DNA of 10,186 bases from Conidiobolus incongruus B7586 (taxonomy: Eukaryota > Entomophthoromycota > Entomophthoromycetes > Entomophthorales > Conidiobolaceae), in contig JNEM01007099.1 of assembly GCA_000697335.1 (NCBI GenBank), forward strand, positions 1 to 10,186, written 5' to 3'. The translations under genes and the position numbers were made by a program. A model generated the notes under the pieces. The model had not been told where the DNA came from. It made no database searches and was given only the letters and a program-made list of their open reading frames with translations. Position 1 is the stretch's first letter. The number at the start of each line of letters is the position of its first letter. Shown one piece after another: positions 1 to 7,480 of this stretch.

Positions 1-127
1 ACAATATAATTACAATTTATATTTTATATATTATTAAATATTATATTAATAAATAATTTAACAATAATAATTAAATATTATTTTAAATATTAATTATCAA
101 ATTAAATATTTTAATTATTTTTTTATT
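1..127. other. AT-only left flank, no gene
   Basis: This stretch lies outside the retrotransposon and shows no coding potential on either strand. It consists almost wholly of A and T with a few C residues. There is no G on the plus strand from base 1 up to the start of the LTR and a few bases beyond; the first G is at 141. I see no motif, gene fragment or repeat that can be named. It may be the edge of another decayed repeat. Confidence 0.6.
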
Positions 128-132
128 ATTCT
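128..132. repeat. Target-site duplication of the LTR element, left copy (ATTCT)
   Basis: The five bases ATTCT directly abut the left LTR. The same five bases directly abut the right LTR at 6660-6664. Five-base duplications are usual for Ty3/Gypsy integrases. The exact match at independently determined LTR edges fixes the element boundaries. Confidence 0.9.
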
Positions 133-348
133 TATAATAAGATCAATATATACATATTGTTTTAATATAAATAATATAGAAAAAGTCCTTGTTTATTTAA
201 TAATGGTTCCTTTTTTTATATGTAAATGTTAATAAGGGTTCTATGATAAAATAAGACAAAATAAAATCAAGTAGATAAAAAGATAAGATAAAGTAAACAG
301 ATATGATTAATATGTTATGATAATAACAAAGTAATCTAATCTATAATA
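133..348 (-). repeat. Left LTR (3' LTR of the minus-strand element)
   Basis: The LTR is 216 bases and aligns without net gap to 6444-6659 at a constant offset of 6311. Shared landmarks include AGTCCTT near 184 and TAATAACAAAGTAATCT near 321-337. The boundaries are supported at both ends, by the flanking ATTCT on one side and by the purine tract on the other. As the downstream LTR of the element it would have carried the polyadenylation signals, but none can be pointed to in sequence this AT-rich. Confidence 0.92.
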
Positions 349-358
349 CTCCCTTTAG
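349..358 (-). promoter_or_regulatory. Polypurine tract of the LTR element
   Basis: Read on the minus strand, CTAAAGGGAG ends exactly where the left LTR begins. A short purine run at this place primes plus-strand DNA synthesis in LTR retrotransposons. Its position next to the inner edge of the LTR confirms that the element is transcribed right to left. Confidence 0.8.
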
Positions 359-880
359 ATTAAGATGTTTTTATTAAGAAACACTCTAATTATTAAATAC
401 TTTTCAGCATAAGTATAATAAGTATTAGTTTTTTGAACATTATTATAATATTCTTAAGTAGCTTTATTTTTAAAATAAATCTAAAGTATAAATGTCAGGG
501 TGATTTTTTTTATCTATAACAAAATAAGATTTAAGCTAGTTTGGTTTTAATTTGGGGTTAAGTTATTTCTTATCATAAGGAGATTTGATTCCATCTGTTT
601 TAATTATTATTAGTATTCTAAGTGAATAATTTTTAATATAATAGTAGTGTTTATTATAATACTTAGCTTATTTATCTTATATGTGGGTGATTCTTTCCTG
701 TGTAAATACTAATAATATATTATAATATTTAAGAAAGCTAATTGAGTTTTAGGTAGTTAGGTTATTAGATCTTATGATTATTAAAACTTCAGGGTGATAA
801 CTATAAGTTAAGTAAAATAAAGTTATCCTAGTGGATAAATTAACAAAATTATTAAAGGTAAATTTTAAAAAGGGTAGTAT
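359..880 (-). pseudogene. Integrase C-terminal and downstream region of the Gypsy fossil
   Basis: This stretch lies between the integrase core and the purine tract in the element's reading direction. By position it should hold the integrase C-terminal domain, possibly a chromodomain, and the 3' untranslated part. I could not recognise either domain with confidence in the decayed sequence. The plus strand here is clearly richer in G than in C. It belongs to the element because it is enclosed by it, not because its own sequence identifies it. Confidence 0.5.
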
Positions 881-1275
881 TTGTTTCTAATTAGTTATGT
901 TATATTTAAGATATAATTTTAAAGCTTTTTTAACTATATAAATATATCTTTCTAATTGTTTATTAGTTTGTTGATATTAGGAAGAACTAGGATTGTTTTA
1001 GCAATTAAGTAATTTTATAAGAGTAACCTAAAATTTAAAAGTAAAGTAAGTATCATAGTCTATTATAATGATATAAGGAAGTCTATAGTATTAAAATATA
1101 TGCTAGACAAATAGTTCAGTAATTTTTTTAGCATTTGTTTTATATTTTATTGGGATTAGATATAGTATTTTTATGAGTTAATCAACAAAGATCATAATAC
1201 TATTGTAATCTGTGTTAAACTTTAGTATATTAATAAAATCTATGGTGATATCTTTCTAGTGTTGTTTAGGGATAG
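880..1275 (-). pseudogene. Integrase catalytic core of the Gypsy fossil
   Basis: Minus-strand translation shows the order expected for a Ty3/Gypsy integrase (rve) core. A DFI stretch begins the domain near 1240-1255. A valine-aspartate (VD) motif follows near 1185. A second stretch rich in Ile before an Asp lies near 1040-1075, in the place of the family's IISDRD motif. The enzyme inserts the retrotransposon DNA copy into the host genome. The region is broken and encodes no working protein. Confidence 0.85.
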
Positions 1276-1490
1276 GTAAAGAGTTTAAAGTTCTAGGAGG
1301 TAATTGGTTATTAATTTTATTGCTTTAATATTTATTATAAAAGAACATATATTTCTTAACTTTAATTTTAATATATAACTAATAATAATTTTATGCTATT
1401 TTTTTATAAGTTCTTAATTAGCTTTAATAACCATTAGTTATATTATTATAATATATAGTAAAGATTTTAGCTTTGATATCTAAAACATTA
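1276..1490 (-). pseudogene. Integrase zinc-binding domain and linker of the Gypsy fossil
   Basis: An LPIP motif at about 1280 stands just before the catalytic core. It is the conserved linker found at this place in Gypsy integrases. Upstream on the minus strand, a Lys- and Tyr-rich stretch resembles the family's H2C2 zinc-binding domain in position and pattern. This domain normally helps the integrase to multimerise and bind DNA ends. It is decayed and is called mainly from its place next to the clear core. Confidence 0.7.
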
Positions 1491-1807
1491 AGGATATAAA
1501 TATAAGATTAATAGTAAAGAAGATTATTGAGGAATTTGTAGTGTTTTACATATTATAAAATTTTAACTGTATTTATTTTGTTAAATAAAGATTTAATAAT
1601 ATTAAACTAATTATTATAATTTAAAACAAACTTTATATCCTAGAATAAGTTAAATTTATAATTAATAGTAATATTATTTAACTAGGTAATAGGATTTTTA
1701 TATTTTAAGTATAAGGGTATATAATTAATTTTTTTAGATAATAAATCAATAATATCATTATAAACTCCTTTGATATATTTTATCTTAATATTAAATTTTT
1801 AAATATA
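1491..1807 (-). pseudogene. End of RNase H and RNase H-integrase spacer of the Gypsy fossil
   Basis: On the minus strand, the bases next to the Tc1 insertion encode a short stretch resembling the end of Gypsy RNase H, a basic and glycine-containing turn followed by a leucine-serine motif (about 1725-1790). The rest is spacer leading to the integrase zinc domain. This piece has been separated from the main RNase H region at 3398-3790 by the Tc1 element. It is broken. Confidence 0.7.
1806..1807. repeat. TA target-site duplication of the Tc1 element, left
   Basis: TA precedes the left terminal repeat and matches TA at 3396-3397. The dinucleotide is common in such AT-rich DNA. The support comes from its exact position at both ends of the terminal inverted repeat. 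Confidence 0.75.
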
Positions 1808-1833
1808 CTAACCTATAAAAGTAAGTTATAAAA
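1808..1833 (+). repeat. Left outer terminal inverted repeat of the Tc1 element
   Basis: Bases 1808-1833 pair with the reverse complement of 3370-3395 at 24 of 26 positions. The shared core is TATAAAAGTAAGTTATAAAA. Both differences are C on this side and T on the other, as expected from cytosine deamination after insertion. By analogy with Tc1-family elements this is a transposase binding site. Confidence 0.88.
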
Positions 1834-1837
1834 TTAT

Positions 1838-1991
1838 AATTATATATATTATTATTAATAACTCTATTAATTCTTAATCAAATTAAATTAAATTAAAATA
1901 TATAATAAACTTATATTATTTATTTATAATTAAGTATATTTAATCTAATTATATTAACTTTTAGTTGATATATTAAAATTTAAATTTTATC
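1838..1991. other. Left arm of the Tc1 element between outer and inner repeats
   Basis: This is non-coding transposon arm sequence. It includes a short run of AAATT units at about 1879-1896. Parts of it align loosely to the reverse complement of the right arm (3211-3369), consistent with long, decayed inverted arms of about 200 bases each. No gene is present. Confidence 0.55.
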
Positions 1992-2013
1992 TAAGATGAA
2001 TCATAAATTTATA
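1992..2013 (+). repeat. Left inner repeat of the Tc1 element (IR/DR arm)
   Basis: These 22 bases pair with the reverse complement of 3189-3210 at 18 positions, and all four differences are transitions. Their outer edge is 184 bases inside the left end of the element; the right partner's is 185 bases inside the right end. The half ending in AGTTATAAA on the partner resembles the outer repeat core, so each arm seems to carry two related copies, as in the IR/DR group of Tc1 elements. It begins 23 bases beyond the transposase stop codon. Confidence 0.8.
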
Positions 2014-2035
2014 TATTTTAGTTATAGAAAAAAAA

Positions 2036-3060
2036 TTAAAACTTAATATATTTATCTTTTATTTTCTTAACTTCCTTAAGTTTATAAAGTATAGAGTCAA
2101 CTAACTTTTTATATTTAGAAGGATTAATTTCATTTTAAGCTCTTTAAATATATTTCTAAAGTTCATTTAAATTTTATATTGATGGAAAAGCTTTAACTAT
2201 TTTTTTAATTAATCTTAAAGATATTTAATTAGATTAAAGTTAAAAGATTAAAGAAGCTACTTCATAACTATTATTTTATTATTTTTAAATTATTTAATAA
2301 TAGAAATAATAATATAACAAGGGGTATTATCTTATTAAAAAATAATATCTGATTTATTTAACCTATACTATTCAATAGTTTTTTTAATTCATTATTTAAA
2401 ATATTTTAATATATTTTAACATTAATTCCCTTATTAATTTTACAAAAATACTTTACACTAGAAGATAACATATATCCTTAAATTATAATTAACCTATTAT
2501 TATATTTTTAGGTTAAAATAACATATTGGTTATAAATTAGTTTTTTGTTTTTTCTAAAACATTTAGCTTTTGTATTAAATCTACTAAGATATATTTTTGT
2601 TTTATTAGATTAAATAACCTTACTCTAATCAAATTTAATTTAATTTTAATAGTAACATTTAAATTCTTACTTTGCTTTATAATAAAACTTTTTTAGTTGG
2701 GGGTGTTTTTTCTTAAAGTATAACTAATATCTATTATAATATAAAGCATATATCATAATATTAGAACTAATTAATATTCTTATATAGTTTTATAGTTCTT
2801 TTTATATTTCTACAGTAATATTATACTTACTTATATTAACTAACCTATAAATATATTTTTTATCATATTTATTTATAATCTTAACATATTTAAGTTTAAG
2901 TTTAGATATATTTTTACTATAATTTTTAATAGTTTTAATTATAGTAAACTAGCTAACACTAGTAATTCTAATAATCTTATAAGTTAATTTACCTTTATTA
3001 TAGAGTTGATTAATATACAAATGAATTTTTTTAGAGAGGGATTTAATTATTTTGATACTA
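2036..3060 (-). pseudogene. Tc1-type DD34E transposase, RIP-like decay
   Basis: The enzyme would cut and paste the element by binding its terminal repeats. From about 3060 leftward, one frame stays readable for about 240 codons. It runs through an N-terminal helix-turn-helix region (INQLYNKGKLTYKIIRIT) and a second DNA-binding region to the first catalytic site. The catalytic triad is at 2604-2606 (Asp, now AAT Asn), 2329-2331 (Asp, GAT kept, in a DNTPC motif) and 2224-2226 (Glu, now AAA Lys). The last two are in frame with exactly 34 residues between them. The C-terminus ends at the TAA at 2036-2038. About two dozen in-frame stops fall mainly at family Trp or Gln positions. Two frame changes coincide with homopolymers, an A run at 2337-2342 and a T run at 2200-2206. 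The start codon is not visible, so 3060 is approximate. Confidence 0.9.
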
Positions 3061-3369
3061 ATATTATATAAAATAATAATTTACAATAATAATTAATAAT
3101 AATAATATCAGTATATATATATATAATTTAATAAAAGAAAAAAGATTTAAGTAATTTTTGTTTTATATACTCTTTTAAATCTTAAACTTATAAATTTATA
3201 ACTCACCCTATTTAAAATTTAAGATTTAATATATTAACCAATAATATATTAAATATAATTAAATTTAACCTATTATAATTAGGTAATATAGTTTAATTAT
3301 ATACTTTAGTTTAAATTAATTTAGTTAAGAGTTATTTAAATTATAAGTAAATATATAGAGTGATTTTTA
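3061..3369. other. Right arm and 5' untranslated region of the Tc1 element
   Basis: This stretch holds the inner repeat at 3189-3210, an AT dinucleotide run near 3112-3124 and the region upstream of the transposase. Any transposase promoter would lie here, but no reliable promoter motif can be told apart from the AT-rich background. Confidence 0.55.
3189..3210 (-). repeat. Right inner repeat of the Tc1 element (IR/DR arm)
   Basis: This is the inverted partner of 1992-2013. It keeps more G on the minus strand (GGGTGAG) than the left copy and so is the less mutated of the two. The sequence outward from it (about 3211-3240) also aligns to the corresponding left-arm sequence just before 1992, so the inverted arms extend beyond these 22 bases. 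Confidence 0.8.
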
Positions 3370-3395
3370 TTTTATAACTTACTTTTATAAGTTAA
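3370..3395 (-). repeat. Right outer terminal inverted repeat of the Tc1 element
   Basis: This is the partner of 1808-1833, matching at 24 of 26 positions in inverted orientation. It ends next to the TA duplication. Confidence 0.88.
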
Positions 3396-3397
3396 TA
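3396..3397. repeat. TA target-site duplication of the Tc1 element, right
   Basis: TA follows the right terminal repeat and matches TA at 1806-1807. Retrotransposon sequence resumes directly after it. Confidence 0.75.
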
Positions 3398-3790
3398 TAT
3401 AGTTAATCTATTTAATTTATTATTTACTTAGATTTTTTTGATTATTGATATAAATAAGAGAAAGGTGATTAGTTAAGATATAGATAAAGTTAAAAGATAA
3501 GTATAAACAAAAATATTTTAAATATTCAATTAATATAAATAATTCTTGTTTATATACTAGGTAACTATGTTCTATAGGTAATATTTTATATAAATAAAAA
3601 ACAATAGGTGAAATTTAATAATATCAAATAAAAACTTAGTGATATTTACTCCCTTTTTAATATTATCTAGAGTATTAATATTGAAGTTGATGTTTATAGG
3701 TTATTTAAGCTAACTATTAATTATAAAGCAAAAGGCATCTATTATTATTATAACTAAGAGATTAAGATCAAATAAAACAAGGTAAAGGGT
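3398..3790 (-). pseudogene. RNase H region of the Gypsy fossil
   Basis: Minus-strand translation shows a pattern expected of Gypsy RNase H. A hydrophobic stretch ending in Asp-Ala occurs near 3735-3745, corresponding to the family's first catalytic region. A segment around 3540-3590 resembles the conserved Tyr- and Lys-containing helix (YKQELFILIEYL is readable). A segment near 3455-3480 matches the region of the family's TDH motif (TNHLSLIYI is readable). The domain removes RNA from the RNA-DNA hybrid during replication. The last part of the domain is cut off by the Tc1 element. It is broken. Confidence 0.8.
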
Positions 3791-3849
3791 GTTAGTGATA
3801 GTATAAATTAAAATAATAAAGGTAGAGTATTTATTATATGACTAAAACC

Positions 3850-4600
3850 AAGGGTTTTTTTAAAAAGATTAGACAAAAAGGCACTAATTTCAACAAATGA
3901 TTGAATAAAATTATAGAAATAATTGGTTATATTAAACAATAATTAAAGTGATGGTATATGTATAAGGTAAAGCTATTTATAAATATTTCAAATTTTGTTA
4001 AGATTAATATATACATTATTAGCTAATAAAAGATAACTATAAAAAGAAACTTTAGGTTATATAAAAAGGTATTTAGATAATTTAATAAAAAGTATATTTT
4101 TTTAAAGATCTTAAATATATAATAATAATATATAATATAATTTTTTATAATTGTAGAATAGAATAAAATATTGTCAAGATAAATAATTATAAAAGAATCT
4201 TAGATTTCAAAGAATAAGTTATTGATAAGTTATAGGAATATAACAAAAGTATTATAGAAATTAAAAGGAAATACTATGAATTTATAATATCTATAATAAA
4301 TATTAAAAGCAATTAATAGAATAAAATCTGGGTTTATAGCAATATTATAATATTTATCTTTTATATCAAGTTTAATAAAAATATTATAACCTATATTATA
4401 ATCTTAAAGTTTAATTAAGTTTAGTAATAAAGTTTTATCCTTAATGATTTTTTGTTAAAAGTTTAATAATTAATATAAAAGTGTAAACTTTTATTTTTTT
4501 CTTTATAAAGAAAATAAGTGATCTTTAAAAAAATATAGATGATTTGATAAAACCCTTACTAAATAGTTTAAATAATATTTCTTTAAAAATATTATTCTCT
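3850..4600 (-). pseudogene. Reverse transcriptase region of the Gypsy fossil
   Basis: On the minus strand a GFI motif near 4550 opens the domain. A KLDI stretch near 4370 and an FIVFPF stretch near 4265-4285 follow in the order known for Gypsy reverse transcriptases. The catalytic box lies at 4170-4193, where FIIIYLD is readable. The spacing between these motifs is normal for the family. The enzyme copies element RNA into DNA. The region is broken in several frames and is a fossil. Confidence 0.9.
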
Positions 4601-5079
4601 TTAAGAATTATGTGATAAATAAGATAATATACTAGTTAAAATCTGAGCTCAAGTTTTATTTTATATTTTATGTTATATTTAGGTGATAATAAAATTTAAG
4701 ATTAGAATTAATCTATGTATTTTTAAATTAATATATATAATAGGTGGTTAAGATTTAAATTCATATTATTAATATTTATATTATTTTAATTAAGTTTAGG
4801 ATTGTTAAGGGAACTAAAGTTTAAAAAAATTAAATTTTTAGATTTATGTTATTTTTTACTAATAATATTTTTAAAGGTAGATTTAAAAAGTATAAAATTA
4901 CCTAACTCAATAATTAATTTATATTGAGTTTAGTATTAATTATCTTTATATATAGATTAAAATAATTATATTTTAACAAGAATAAGCTATAAGTAGTATA
5001 AAAATGTTAATAATCTTTAGTTATAATTTAAAATAATAAATGGTTATAAATCTATAAAATATTAAAGATTAAATTATAT
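4601..5079 (-). pseudogene. Protease-reverse transcriptase spacer of the Gypsy fossil
   Basis: This part of the polyprotein region lies between the probable protease and the reverse transcriptase. I see no domain that can be named. The plus strand keeps more G than C, as in the rest of the retrotransposon. Confidence 0.5.
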
Positions 5080-5310
5080 ATTAAGGGTGTAATTATAAAC
5101 TAAAGGGTTTTATAGTAATCAGATATTAGTAATAAAATAATAATAATATATTTAAAAGACTATAAAGTTGTTTTATCACTTAAGGTGATATTAATAGGTT
5201 TTAGAGTTATTTTAAGATTTAATAGGGAAATTAAATTTTTATTGATTATATAATTATTAGCTCTATTATTAATAAATATAGTGATAGATTTAAAATTCAA
5301 ATGTTTAGTG
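5080..5310 (-). pseudogene. Protease region of the Gypsy fossil (probable)
   Basis: Between the zinc knuckle and the reverse transcriptase, minus-strand sequence near 5235-5285 translates to a short hydrophobic stretch resembling the family's aspartic protease active-site loop, with an Arg-Ala-Asn pattern after two Asn residues. Both position and order fit a Gypsy protease, which cuts the polyprotein. The motif is weak, so the call depends mainly on location. Confidence 0.55.
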
Positions 5311-5469
5311 GTTAAAAGAGATATAATGTTACTAATAATTTTAATTTGCTAACTAATAAAAGGTGTAGAACCAACAAAAGTAGTTAGCTTATTAATTTTT
5401 ACTATTGGTTTTATCTTTTTTTAAAGATAGATTAGGGGTTATTTAAATATTAAGCTAATTATTATTAGG

Positions 5470-5520
5470 GTAATTTCTTGAGTAATAATTATTATTAATT
5501 TTACAGCAATAGAAACAGTT
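5470..5520 (-). pseudogene. Gag zinc-knuckle region of the Gypsy fossil
   Basis: Minus-strand translation begins CFYC and continues with a Lys, Asn and Tyr pattern at knuckle spacing. This matches the start of a CCHC zinc knuckle of the nucleocapsid part of Gag, which binds element RNA. It lies just upstream of the probable protease, where Gypsy elements carry it. Confidence 0.7.
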
Positions 5521-6290
5521 ATTGTTTTTACAAAAATATTTATATTCTTATTATATTAAAGATTTTAATAGTTGATTATTAGGTATAGTATACAAATAGG
5601 TGTCATTGATAACTTTGTTGTTAAAATTATAGTTAGTAGGTATTTAATTAATATAATAATAGTGAACATTAATAAGACAACATTTATAATGATTAAGATA
5701 TTAATAACAATAATTATATTTGTTAAGACTGATAGCTAAATTAGTAATGTTTTAAAATAAGTCTTTTTATAAATTTATTTGTTAAAGTATATTATAATAA
5801 ATATAAGACTTTAATTTATCTAAAAAGTGTATATTATAATTGAGATCTTATTTTAATGATAATTGATTCTTAAAATAGTGAATTTATTTAACAAATTCTT
5901 AAATAAATTATTTCTGAACTAAATTTTTTAATTTATTATATAAAAATATAATATTGTTAGTAGGGTAATATTCTTAGTATAATTCTCTGATAAGATTTCT
6001 AAAGGTTTAAATATTTTCATTAAGGTATTTATTTGAAGATACTTAGATGTAAATTTATTAGTGATATTTAAACTAATTTCATATATTTCTAATAAAAAAC
6101 TAAGATGCTATTAATAATTTGTCTTTTATATTATAGCTAGATATATTAAAATAATTATTTAATATGTTTTTATAATTTTTAAGAGTATTAGTAAATTATT
6201 GTTTATTATAATTATAAAGTTTTTTGTATTAGAGTTTTATATTAACTAGTAGTTAATTAAGTAACATTATTATGCTTAATATTTATAATT
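5521..6290 (-). pseudogene. Gag (capsid) region of the Gypsy fossil
   Basis: This stretch lies between the leader and the zinc knuckle in the element's reading direction, where the capsid part of Gag is expected. Minus-strand translation gives long polar and aromatic stretches but no motif I can name. Gag sequences are poorly conserved, so the call is positional. The region is broken. Confidence 0.55.
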
Positions 6291-6297
6291 GATTTAT

Positions 6298-6320
6298 TAT
6301 ATATATATATATATATATAT
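6298..6320. repeat. (AT)n microsatellite in the element leader
   Basis: An uninterrupted run of about eleven TA/AT units sits between the gag region and the primer site of the retrotransposon. It is the longest simple repeat in the window and may have expanded after insertion. Confidence 0.9.
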
Positions 6321-6431
6321 AATTATTAAGTTAAGAAAATTAATTTTGGTTAATTAAATTATAAACAGGTAATTAATATCAAGATGATTTAAATTCTTAG
6401 TTTTTTTAATATTAGTGTAAAGATTAAGTAT

Positions 6432-6443
6432 TTATTGCTATCA
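6432..6443 (-). promoter_or_regulatory. Candidate tRNA primer-binding site of the LTR element
   Basis: Read on the minus strand, TGATAGCAATAA follows directly after the right LTR. Its first eight bases resemble the start of a site complementary to the 3' end of an initiator methionine tRNA, a common primer for fungal Gypsy elements. The position is exact; the tRNA assignment is tentative because only part of the site resembles it. Confidence 0.6.
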
Positions 6444-6659
6444 TATAATAGGGTTAATATATATAAGTTATTTTAATATAAATAGTGTGAAAAAAGTCCT
6501 TATTTATTTAATAATGGTTCCCTTTTTTATATGTAAAAATTGGTGAGGATTCAATGATAAAATAAAACAAAATAAGATCAAGTAGGTAAAAATATATAAT
6601 AAAGTGAGTAGATATAATTAATATATTATAATAATAACAAAGTAATCTGATCTGTGATA
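6444..6659 (-). repeat. Right LTR (5' LTR of the minus-strand element)
   Basis: This is the 216-base partner of 133-348, with the same length and both ends aligned at one constant offset. In element orientation this is the upstream LTR and would have held the promoter. No TATA element can be singled out from the background. Several landmark strings are shared with the left LTR, such as TTTAATATAAATA near 6473 and TAATAACAAAGTAATCT near 6632-6648. Confidence 0.92.
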
Positions 6660-6664
6660 ATTCT
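6660..6664. repeat. Target-site duplication of the LTR element, right copy (ATTCT)
   Basis: ATTCT follows immediately after the right LTR and matches 128-132 exactly. It marks the outer end of the retrotransposon insertion on this side. Confidence 0.9.
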
Positions 6665-7215
6665 TTATAATTATTAATTAAAATAATTACCTTGATAATT
6701 TAAACTTTGTTAATAATATTTAATTTATTTTTATATATTATTTTATTGCTTATATTTTTTTATATAAAATTATTCCATTTAATTATTTAAATTAAATCTT
6801 TCTTAATCAATCTAAAGTTATAATATATTTTATTTTACATCCATTTTAAATTAATTTAATTTATGAAAATAATATTTAATAAAAGTTTATAATTAGTTGA
6901 TTATTATCATATCAAGTTTTATATAATATATATTCTTATAATTTTTCTTAAAATATATAACTTTATTAATCTTAAAAAAGTTTTAATTTAAAAAATTCTC
7001 TTTTTCAAATAATTTAACATAAAAATAAATGTTTCAATAATTATAGTTAAAAATATTTTATTAATTATCTGATATATAAATTTTAATTTAACTGATAAAA
7101 TATGATTAAAAATTTATGCTAATTATTAATCTTAATATAATTGATGGTAAATTACTTTGAATATAAATTTAATATAAAAAATTACTCGAAATATCATTAA
7201 ATACTAATATATTTC
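6665..7215. other. Spacer without recognisable gene
   Basis: This AT-rich sequence follows the retrotransposon. Both strands lack any readable protein family motif, tRNA-like fold or obvious repeat. One of the only four CpG dinucleotides in the window lies near its end, at 7187. It may be original host spacer or a repeat too decayed to name. Confidence 0.55.
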
Positions 7216-7480
7216 AAATATTAAATAGCTAGATTATTAATGAGGTTTAAACTTGCCTTATTAAGGGGAATCCTATAAAAAGATAAGAAATATTAGGTAA
7301 AAAAGCCAAAAAGATAAGTAAAAAATAAAGAAAAAAAATTAAAGTTAATAGAAATAGAGGAGAAGGTTTATTTAGGAAAGTCAGATAGTTTAAATATTTT
7401 AAACTTATTAAACTATGGCTTATAAAGTGGATTTTCTAGAATATCACCAGTTCTTAGGACAAAAGGTTATATTATCCTTT
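7216..7480. other. Purine-rich, less AT-rich island of unknown origin
   Basis: This block stands out for its base use. From about 7255 to 7380 the plus strand is mostly A and G, with strings such as AGGGGAATCC near 7263 and AGAGGAGAAGG near 7355. A mixed-base part follows (ACTATGGCTTATAAAGTGG near 7413). Plus-strand translation gives a Lys- and Arg-rich stretch with stops, and I recognise no family. It could be a remnant of a host gene, a small non-autonomous element, or a fragment of another repeat. Confidence 0.35.

Larger units (their letters stand above)
1808..3395 (-). mobile_element. Tc1-type DNA transposon nested in the Gypsy element
   Basis: This 1588-bp element is flanked by TA at 1806-1807 and 3396-3397, the standard Tc1/mariner target duplication. 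Its terminal 26 bases form an inverted repeat with 24 matches, both mismatches being C versus T. A second, inner 22-base inverted match lies about 185 bases inside each end. It encodes one transposase on the minus strand with DD34E spacing. Its length is typical of Tc1-like elements. It lies within the last part of the RNase H region of the retrotransposon and shares its orientation, so it jumped in later. The transposase is dead, with about two dozen in-frame stops. Confidence 0.92.
133..6659 (-). mobile_element. Ty3/Gypsy LTR retrotransposon fossil, full length, broken
   Basis: The element spans about 6.5 kb, of which about 1.6 kb is a later Tc1-type insertion, leaving roughly 4.9 kb of retrotransposon. 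It reads on the minus strand. Parts in element order are: LTR, candidate primer site, leader, gag with a zinc knuckle, protease, reverse transcriptase, RNase H, integrase, purine tract, LTR. Integrase lying after RNase H places it in Ty3/Gypsy rather than Copia. ATTCT duplications flank it. The coding part is heavily broken, with dozens of interruptions. The two LTRs differ at about 35 of 216 positions, about 30 of these transitions, so mutation of the repeat type rather than slow clock-like drift dominates and an age from LTR divergence would be too old. A chromodomain after the integrase could not be confirmed. Confidence 0.93.

Noticed and set aside
359-880. Chromodomain after the integrase
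   Set aside because: Position would fit a chromovirus, but I could not find the aromatic and acidic pattern of a chromodomain clearly enough in the decayed sequence.
7250-7380. Purine-rich stretch as another retrotransposon polypurine tract
   Set aside because: It is far longer than a usual tract and no LTR-like repeat adjoins it on either side.
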